Positions 58,099 through 64,000 of a stretch of 64,000 nt of DNA are shown piece after piece. Position 1 is the stretch's first letter. Every line of letters starts with the position of its first letter. The notes beneath the pieces were generated by a model, which saw only the letters and a program-made list of their open reading frames with translations, was not told where the DNA came from and made no database searches. Source of the stretch: Bolinopsis microptera (lineage: Eukaryota; Ctenophora; Tentaculata; Lobata; Bolinopsidae); NCBI RefSeq assembly GCF_026151205.1, contig NC_087076.1, positions 620,001 to 684,000 on the forward strand, read 5' to 3'. A program made the translations under genes and the position numbers.

Positions 58099-59523
58099 AT
58101 GACAGAGGCAGAAGTTGAGGATGTTTGGGACCAAGCAGGCGAGAACGCCCTAAATTATCTTACCACAGCTGGAGAAGAGACAGATCCAGATTTTGACTTA
58201 GACGAGCCTGAACAGTTTCCCACTGTTAGCAATGTTAATGGACCTGAGAAAGTCTTCAGGGACAAGCATGAATTTTCTGCTTCAGGAACTCTGAATGTTT
58301 TGTCGCCAGCCACAATCAGAAAGACAGATAAGCCATTTGTCAAGACAATTAATGCCCCCTTATCAGCAAAGGTTATTAATTCTATCGACCATATGAACCT
58401 TCAAAACCAAAATATGAACAAAAACATGTACATCCCTGACAAATCCAGTGGTATCAACAATATATCTCGTGAATCATCTGTAACAAATGATTTGAATTCA
58501 CTCTGTGGTAAGAGCCTTGTTAATGACATGAATATAACTGCCAATGAGACAGGTGCAGTTACAGGTGTAGAATCCTCTCAGAATATAACTTCAGAATGGG
58601 ATGGTTTGGAGAGACAAATCCTTGCAGATGGACAAGCCATCCCATCGTCACCAGATTCTGCCATGCTTCTATCAACACCCCTTTTCTCTTATCAAGATGC
58701 TCTTCAGCACTTCAAAAGTATAGATCTGAGTATATACGAATCTGATATCATGACTAGTATTCACCTCACTGGCATCGCTAAATTCTTTGCTCAACTTTGT
58801 GGGCCACCTCGATTGAAATCCCAGCTTAAGGCAGAAAAAACCTTTGTGTTTTGCTTGGCACGTTGCCAATTTGATAATGATGATCCAAAAGATTTCCAAC
58901 TTCTCATGACAATTTACAAATCTCTCACTGGTACCCAGTTGGATTGTGCGAGGTTTGGGTCTCATTGGCAGGACATAGGTTTCCAAGGAAATGATCCTGC
59001 TACAGACCTAAGAGGAACTGGTATGTTAAGTTTGCTCACCATTCTGTATTTGGTTCGAGAACAGAAATCTCTTGCCCAAAAGTTGTATCAACTCTCTCAA
59101 AATGAGACTCAGAATTTTCCTTTTTGTGTGTTGTTGATTAACCTCACTAAAATTGCTCTCGTTGCGTTGAGAAGTGGTTACCTCAACAAGGAATGCAATA
59201 AACGCTTAGCAATACTACCAATCATGTGTGATGTATTCTCCGCACTAACTTACGAACACTACAAGCTTTGGAAAACAGGTAAAACCATCAGAGATTCAGG
59301 ATTTGTTTTAAAACGATTGGAGGAGAAGACAAAGTCTTCATCACAATGCACAGAGCTCATCAGCAACTATAAGAAATACTGTAATGAGAAAGATGGTGTC
59401 TTTGAAAAAGGAGACATCGTGTTTTTGAATGTTTGTAAAAAAGATGGGCAGAAAACTTTAGATAACTATGGTAGCACATCTCAGGAGAAAGGTAAATTAG
59501 TTAGCAAGTACGCGACACGCTGA
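58099..59523 (+). CDS. ELMOD3: ELMO domain-containing protein 3-like (Arf/Arl GTPase regulator)
   Basis: 474 residues from the ATG at 58099. The frame is open a little further upstream, but only through a likely intron end. Residues ~1-190 are acidic and polar, without recognised domains. From ~195 (FSYQDALQHFKSIDLS) the sequence follows vertebrate ELMOD3 as I remember it, including GPPRL, TIYKSLTG and FPFC. The ELMO-domain core is WQDIGFQGNDPATDLRGTG at 290-308; its Arg (R305) is the residue needed for GAP activity in ELMOD proteins. SGFVLKRLE closes the homology, then a lysine-rich tail of ~65 residues follows. In mammals ELMOD3 is a cytosolic/actin-associated GAP for ARL2 and is linked to hearing; activity here is inferred. 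The ELMO domain lies in one exon. The stop is TGA at 59521. The 104-codon minus-strand frame is a shadow. Confidence 0.9.
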   Translation: MTEAEVEDVWDQAGENALNYLTTAGEETDPDFDLDEPEQFPTVSNVNGPEKVFRDKHEFSASGTLNVLSPATIRKTDKPFVKTINAPLSAKVINSIDHMNLQNQNMNKNMYIPDKSSGINNISRESSVTNDLNSLCGKSLVNDMNITANETGAVTGVESSQNITSEWDGLERQILADGQAIPSSPDSAMLLSTPLFSYQDALQHFKSIDLSIYESDIMTSIHLTGIAKFFAQLCGPPRLKSQLKAEKTFVFCLARCQFDNDDPKDFQLLMTIYKSLTGTQLDCARFGSHWQDIGFQGNDPATDLRGTGMLSLLTILYLVREQKSLAQKLYQLSQNETQNFPFCVLLINLTKIALVALRSGYLNKECNKRLAILPIMCDVFSALTYEHYKLWKTGKTIRDSGFVLKRLEEKTKSSSQCTELISNYKKYCNEKDGVFEKGDIVFLNVCKKDGQKTLDNYGSTSQEKGKLVSKYATR

Positions 59524-60330
59524 CTAGCTGACGTTGCTTTGCATATTTTTATTCAGTTTGTTTGTTCATTTTAAAAATTTGAAATGTTACAATAAGATAG
59601 AGAATGAGGTTTTGATGATCATGCCATGCTAAGCCCCTAATTAGAATGGAGCTTTGTTGGACTGACAACAGGGTATGTTTGAATGAATATTCAGCACAGT
59701 ATGCTCCATACTAACATGAATATTCAGCACAGTATGCTCCATACTAACATGGTTTTCAGCACATCTTCTTTTTTTGTTCTCAAATTGTACATCTAAAAAC
59801 CTACATATTACACATATTACACGTAATGGTGATTTTATTGTTACAAATTATTTAAAAATCGTTTAAAAAGTGTTAAATATTTTTCTATACCTCAAGTTAT
59901 ATGAGCCATGTTAGCTAGAAAACATTGAATGATGCTTAATCAATTCGGTGTCATTTGGGATAGCGTTAAATTTACTAGGTTTGTTGAACTACTAGATATT
60001 CATCAGAAAAGTAAGAACAATATTATGTGCTTATTGCCAATGTAATTTTTGTTGAAAATAATTTGTTTCGTAACTTATGTTTCTTCGATGAGTTTAACTT
60101 TATATTTTAAGTTATCATCAATAACTGTAAGCCGAGTAATGACTGCGCTCACCTCACAGCCAGTGAGGGGGATATTCAATATCAATAAGTGATTTCGTTC
60201 AAACTAATTACAACACTACAATTCTATTACATCTATTGAGGACGTTACAGAAGGAATTAATTTGATGTAGTTTGAGGACTCCTCACTCTCCTCACGTCCA
60301 ACAATGGAGTTTCTCTTGTTGCTAATATGT
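59524..60330. other. 3' flank of the ELMOD3-like gene
   Basis: AT-rich. Contains a 34-bp direct duplication (catgaatattcagcacagta then tgctccatacta) at about 59679-59745. I see no clear aataaa signal close to the stop; aataag near 59592 is a weak candidate. No other gene. Confidence 0.5.
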
Positions 60331-60486
60331 AGTATATGTAGTATATTATGTAGTATAATATGAAGTATATGTAGTATATATGTAGTATATGTAGTATATG
60401 TAGTATATGTAGTATTAAATGTAGTATATGTACATAGTATATGTAGTATATGTAGTATGTATTGTGTGTAGTATGTAGTATGTAGT
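60331..60486. repeat. ~9-bp (tagtatatg)n microsatellite
   Basis: Imperfect repeats of tagtatatg. The Tyr/Thr/Ile/Leu-rich minus-strand frames arise from it. Confidence 0.9.
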
Positions 60487-60676
60487 AGGGACATGTGTAA
60501 TTACTCACTGTCGCATGATCATCTGCATTTGTTTCACGTTGTATTCACGTGTATTTCTCTATCAATAGAAACACAGTGCTACTCCTACTGGGGTAGTCAC
60601 ACGTTACTGGACATGTATTGGATGCAGGAATCATTGTATATTGCTTTATAACAAGCAAGTTAGTGTCTCCTCATAC

Positions 60677-60677
<1 letters not shown>

Positions 60678-60708
<31 letters not shown>

Positions 60709-60729
60709 AAGACACACACACACACACAC
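60678..60729. repeat. (AC)n microsatellite
   Basis: About 50 bases of ac repeat interrupted by gcaaagac. Confidence 0.95.
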
Positions 60730-61528
60730 AGTCAACAGCATGATAAAGTGGTCTTTTCCTTGAATTTGGTTCGAGGAGACGAGAAGTGAAATACTTTAAT
60801 TTTGGTACGTGATATCGAATTTGCAAGTACAATCTCAATGTTTCCTCACTCCAATATCCAAAACAATAAACAAAATACTCCTGATCACCCAGAACCAAAA
60901 ACTCCCATCTCTCTGGCCTAATCCTAAGTGTACCCAGATAGTCAAAACAATCCCAAATTAACTGTTTGCAATCTCTAAACAATCCCAAACTAAACTCCCG
61001 ATAACCAAAACAGATGTGTTAAAAGTAAACCTCTACACTACCAATTACCATACTGCACTAAATATTGTGCGCTAAATTCTGCCCTAAAATACTGCGCTAA
61101 AATACTGACAAACATCAAAACGTAAAGTATAGAAAAAAACATTAATCAAGATCAGAATATAAACAGTTGGAACAAGCTCCACGTGTTAATCAGAGAAAGA
61201 AGACCAGACCGTTACATTTTTAGACCTTATACATTATATCCAGTATGATAACATGCAATTAGAAATATGGTAATAAACAGATGGTATTTTATTGGGAATA
61301 TTGTAGAAAGATCACACATCCCACACATGTGCTGCAAATGCAATTATCTTTAGCGGCAACATGTGTGTTTACAGAGAGCAGTGAAATGTGGTACAGTCTG
61401 CACGTGACATTGTGAGATGTAGCGCCTCAGTTGTCATGGTAACTGTCCGTTATCAGGTACTTAGCAGTGTACACAGCGGTAAACTTTAGAGGAAGGACTT
61501 TGTAATTAATTGTAGAAAGTAATAAAAG
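60730..61528. other. Unique spacer, no gene recognised
   Basis: About 800 bases of AT-rich unique DNA. A minus-strand frame (60671-60988) has a mixed composition but no motif I know, so I leave it uncalled. Confidence 0.5.
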
Positions 61529-62769
61529 GTGTCTCCCTCTATCTCCTTCTATCTCTCCTTATATCTCTCCCTCTCCCTCTCTCCTCCCTCTTCCCTCTCC
61601 CTCTCCTCCCCCTCTCCCTCTGCCCTCGCCCTCTCCCTCCTCCCTCGCCCTCTCCCTCTCCCTCCCCTCTCCCTCTCCCTCCTCCTCTCTCCTCTCCCTC
61701 TCCCTCTCCCTCTCCCTCTCCTCCCCCGCCCTCTCCTTCTCCCTCTCTACCCCTCCCTCTCCCCACTCCCTCCTCTCTCCCTCTCCCCCCCCCCCTCTCC
61801 TCTCCCCCCTCCCCCTCTCCCCTCTCCCACCCCGCCCTCTCCTCTCCACTCTCCCTCTCCCTCTCCCTCTCCCTCTCTCTCCCTCTCTCCCCTCCTTCTC
61901 CCTCATCCCTCTCCCTCTCCTCTCCCGCTCCCTCTCTTCTCCCCTCCCTCTCCCCCCCTCTCCCTCTCCCTCTCCTGCTCCTCTCCCCCTCCCTTCTTTC
62001 CTCTTCCCTCTCCTTCTCCCTCTCCCCCCTCCCCCCTCCCCCTCCCCCTCGGGGGGGCCGGACTGCAGGCCCTCCTCGCCCCCCCTCCTTCGCCCCATAT
62101 CCCTCTCCCCGCCCTCTCCCTCCTCCTTTCCCCCTCCCCCTCCCCCACCCACTCCCCCTCCCCCTCCCCCTCCCCTCCCCCTCCCCCTCCCCCCTCCCCC
62201 TCCCCCTCCCCCTCCCCCTCCCCCTCCTCTCCCTCCACTCCCCGCTATCTCGTCCTATCTCGCCCCCTCCCTCTATCCCCTTCTATATCTCTCCCCTCCT
62301 CCCTCCCCTCGCCCTCTCTCTCTCCCTCCCTCTCCCTCTCCCTCTCCCCTCCCTCCCTCTACCTCCTCCCCCCTCCCTCCCTCTTCCTCTCCCCTCCCTC
62401 TCCTTCTCCCTCTCCCTCTCCCTCCCTTCTCCCTCTCCCTCTCCCTCCCTCTCACCTCTCCCCCTCCCTCCTCTCCCCCTCCCTCGCCCTCCCTCTCCTC
62501 CTCCCCCCTCCCTCTCCCTCTCCCTCGCCTCCCCTCCTCCCCTCCCTCTCCCTCCCTCTCTCTCCCCCCTCCCTCTCCCTCCCTCTCCCTCTCCCCCCTA
62601 TCCCTCCCTACTCCCTCTACCTCCCTCTCCCTCTCCCTCTCTCTCTCCTCACCCCCCTCCCTCCTCCAACCCCCTCTCCCTCCCCGCCCTCCCCCTCCCT
62701 CTCCTTCACCCCTCCCTCTCCCTCTCCCTCTCCCTCTCCCTTCTCCTCTCCCTCTCCCTCGCCCTCTCC
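61529..62769. repeat. Polypyrimidine (CCCTCT)n tract, ~1.24 kb
   Basis: Nearly all C and T on the plus strand, mostly ccctct and ctccct hexamers with C runs. The only clear break is a short G-containing segment at about 62050-62090 (gggggggccggactgcaggc). Long Ser/Pro/Leu frames on plus and Gly/Glu/Arg frames on minus are artefacts. Likely triplex-prone. Confidence 0.97.
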
Positions 62770-63249
62770 AACAAGGAACATCACTACTTCAAGGAACTCA
62801 CTACAGTAGAACTGGTAGACAGTAACCCACCCGTCAACTAGCCAAGATGCTGCAGGGGATATGTTTTGAAGGGATCCTTGTGCAGATCTGCAAGAAACAA
62901 CGCACTTTTCTCATAGCACAATCGTCCAGCCGCGCATCTTCAAAAATCCAAGGTCAAAGTGGTGGCTCTACTTAGAAAGAAAAAGCGCCTTATAATGCCC
63001 AGGTATCATCTGTATTAAATACAGAGTTTTGTGGCCCTTCTCCTCCTCGCCATAATGTCAAGCTCGCAAGCTGGATGAAGAAGGGCTGCTGTCCGAGATC
63101 TCCATATAGCGGACATTAAACAGCAGCGAGCAAGAGAAGAACTTGTTTGCTCTTAGTAAGATAAGAATATCCTAAGGCGTTTTATACCTCGCAAGAGGTT
63201 TAAAACCCCTGCTGCATCTGTCGGACCCCTAATGGATAGTGATGAACCA
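62770..63249. other. Flank of the right-hand LINE fragment
   Basis: Roughly 480 bases with balanced composition. It may be an eroded upstream part of the element that follows, but I cannot read a convincing frame through it. Confidence 0.4.
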
Positions 63250-64000
63250 GCTCCCAGTCTGTCCAGCCACTAATGAGTAATAGCTTACAGATCAATATGC
63301 GAGTGTCTTTCAGTGACCCCAAAAAGGCAAATCTAGCCGAAGTCCGGACGTCCAAGGTCATTGAGCAACTCAGGACATCGACTTTAATGAGCAAGATATC
63401 CTCGACGCCATCAAAGGCGATGAATCGTTTCTCAGCAGTCGGACCTGACAAGTTCCCAGTCCTAATCCTCAAGGAATGTGGGAATTGTCCCTGGCTCCTG
63501 TGATAACCAAGCTTTGGAAAGCTTCGCTAAGCTCTGGTGAAATAGCTACAAATTCAAGAACCAGAGTATTATCCCCCTTTTTAAAAAGGGGAAAAGTCGA
63601 TTGCTGCCAACTATCGACCGGTATCTCTAACATCCAACCTCATAAGATGTTCGAGAGGGTCGTCCGCGCTAAGCTGGTTGACTACATTGTAGCTCAAGAC
63701 ATCATCAACCACGATCAACACGGCTTTCAAGCTGGAAGAAGCTGTCTTACTCAACTTCTTCACCACGTCCAAGACATCATGGATGACTTAGATCGAGACG
63801 AAAATGCTGATATTCTGTATCTTGATTTCAGCAAAGCCTTCGATAAGGTAGATCACGCTATACTATTGAAGAAGCTCCATATGTACGGTATCCAGGGCAA
63901 CGCTCACCGCTGGCTGGAAGCTTCCTCAGTGAAGAACCCAACATGTCGTTGTCGATGGTATTGAATCTCTCGTCATAATGGTGCTAAGTGGGGTACCACA
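63250..64000 (+). pseudogene. Frameshifted CR1/Jockey-like reverse transcriptase, runs off the window
   Basis: Reverse transcriptase motifs are spread over several frames: SAVGPDKFPVLILKECG near 63430-63480, then VITKLWKASLSSGEI from 63494 in another frame. Fragments of the SIIPLFKKG and ANYRPVSL type near 63560-63640 lie in the other two frames. After them the 63476-63964 frame carries KMFERVV, HGFQAGRSC and LYLDFSKAFDKVDHAILLKKL. More shifts follow after 63910. The LDFSKAFDKVDH form is typical of the CR1/Jockey/L2 group. The copy is dead as it stands. It differs from both other LINEs in the window. Its 3' end, including the metal-binding box, lies beyond the window. Confidence 0.8.

Noticed and set aside
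61529-62809. Ser/Pro/Leu-rich 426-codon frame
   Set aside because: Translation of a polypyrimidine tract. The opposite strand is equally open.
1-64000. tRNA, rRNA or other structured RNA genes
   Set aside because: I saw no tRNA A/B box pairs with a matching cloverleaf and no rRNA-like segments. A tRNAscan/Infernal run would be decisive.

Overview
This window is eukaryotic and almost certainly metazoan DNA. It has no bacterial-style operons. It carries three non-LTR (LINE) reverse transcriptases, a host gene whose product matches the animal ELMO-domain protein ELMOD3, and an extraordinary load of tandem repeats. I cannot name the species. A non-bilaterian animal such as a sponge is a guess, based only on overall character.

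Layout. Roughly the first 49 kb is a mosaic of about thirty unrelated mini- and microsatellite arrays, with unit lengths of 4, 9, 12, 13, 16, 17, 19, 22, 23, 26, 30, 31, 32, 40, 42, 43, 47, 67 and about 360 bp. They are separated by short unique spacers. The largest are a 40-bp array of about 8.5 kb (6.97-15.44 kb), a 47-bp array of about 4.8 kb (29.2-34.05 kb), a 67-bp array of about 2.6 kb, a 30-bp array of about 2.3 kb and a 17-bp array of about 1.9 kb. By hand count about 37 kb of the 64 kb is tandem repeat. Most long open frames in this part are by-products of stop-free repeat units, and I do not annotate them as genes.

One full-length, apparently intact RTE/BovB-like LINE (22293-26423) sits inside this satellite landscape. 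It is inserted in a minisatellite unit and flanked by a 5-bp duplication (tcatg). It encodes a 1047-residue endonuclease/reverse transcriptase and ends in a short aagt-repeat tail. A 5'-truncated LINE of a different type lies at about 49.29-52.08 kb, and a frameshifted CR1/Jockey-like reverse transcriptase runs off the right edge (63.25-64.0 kb).

From 52 to 61.5 kb the DNA is mostly unique and AT-rich. It holds the one convincing host gene, ELMOD3-like (58099-59523, +), preceded by a good 3' splice site. It also holds a 0.86-kb element with perfect 22-bp terminal inverted repeats (54993-55855) and an 80-bp fold-back repeat just upstream of the gene. A 1.2-kb polypyrimidine tract (61.53-62.77 kb) separates this part from the last LINE fragment.

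Functionally there is no pathway here. The biology is one GTPase-regulator gene, selfish elements, and satellite expansion with visible higher-order duplication histories.
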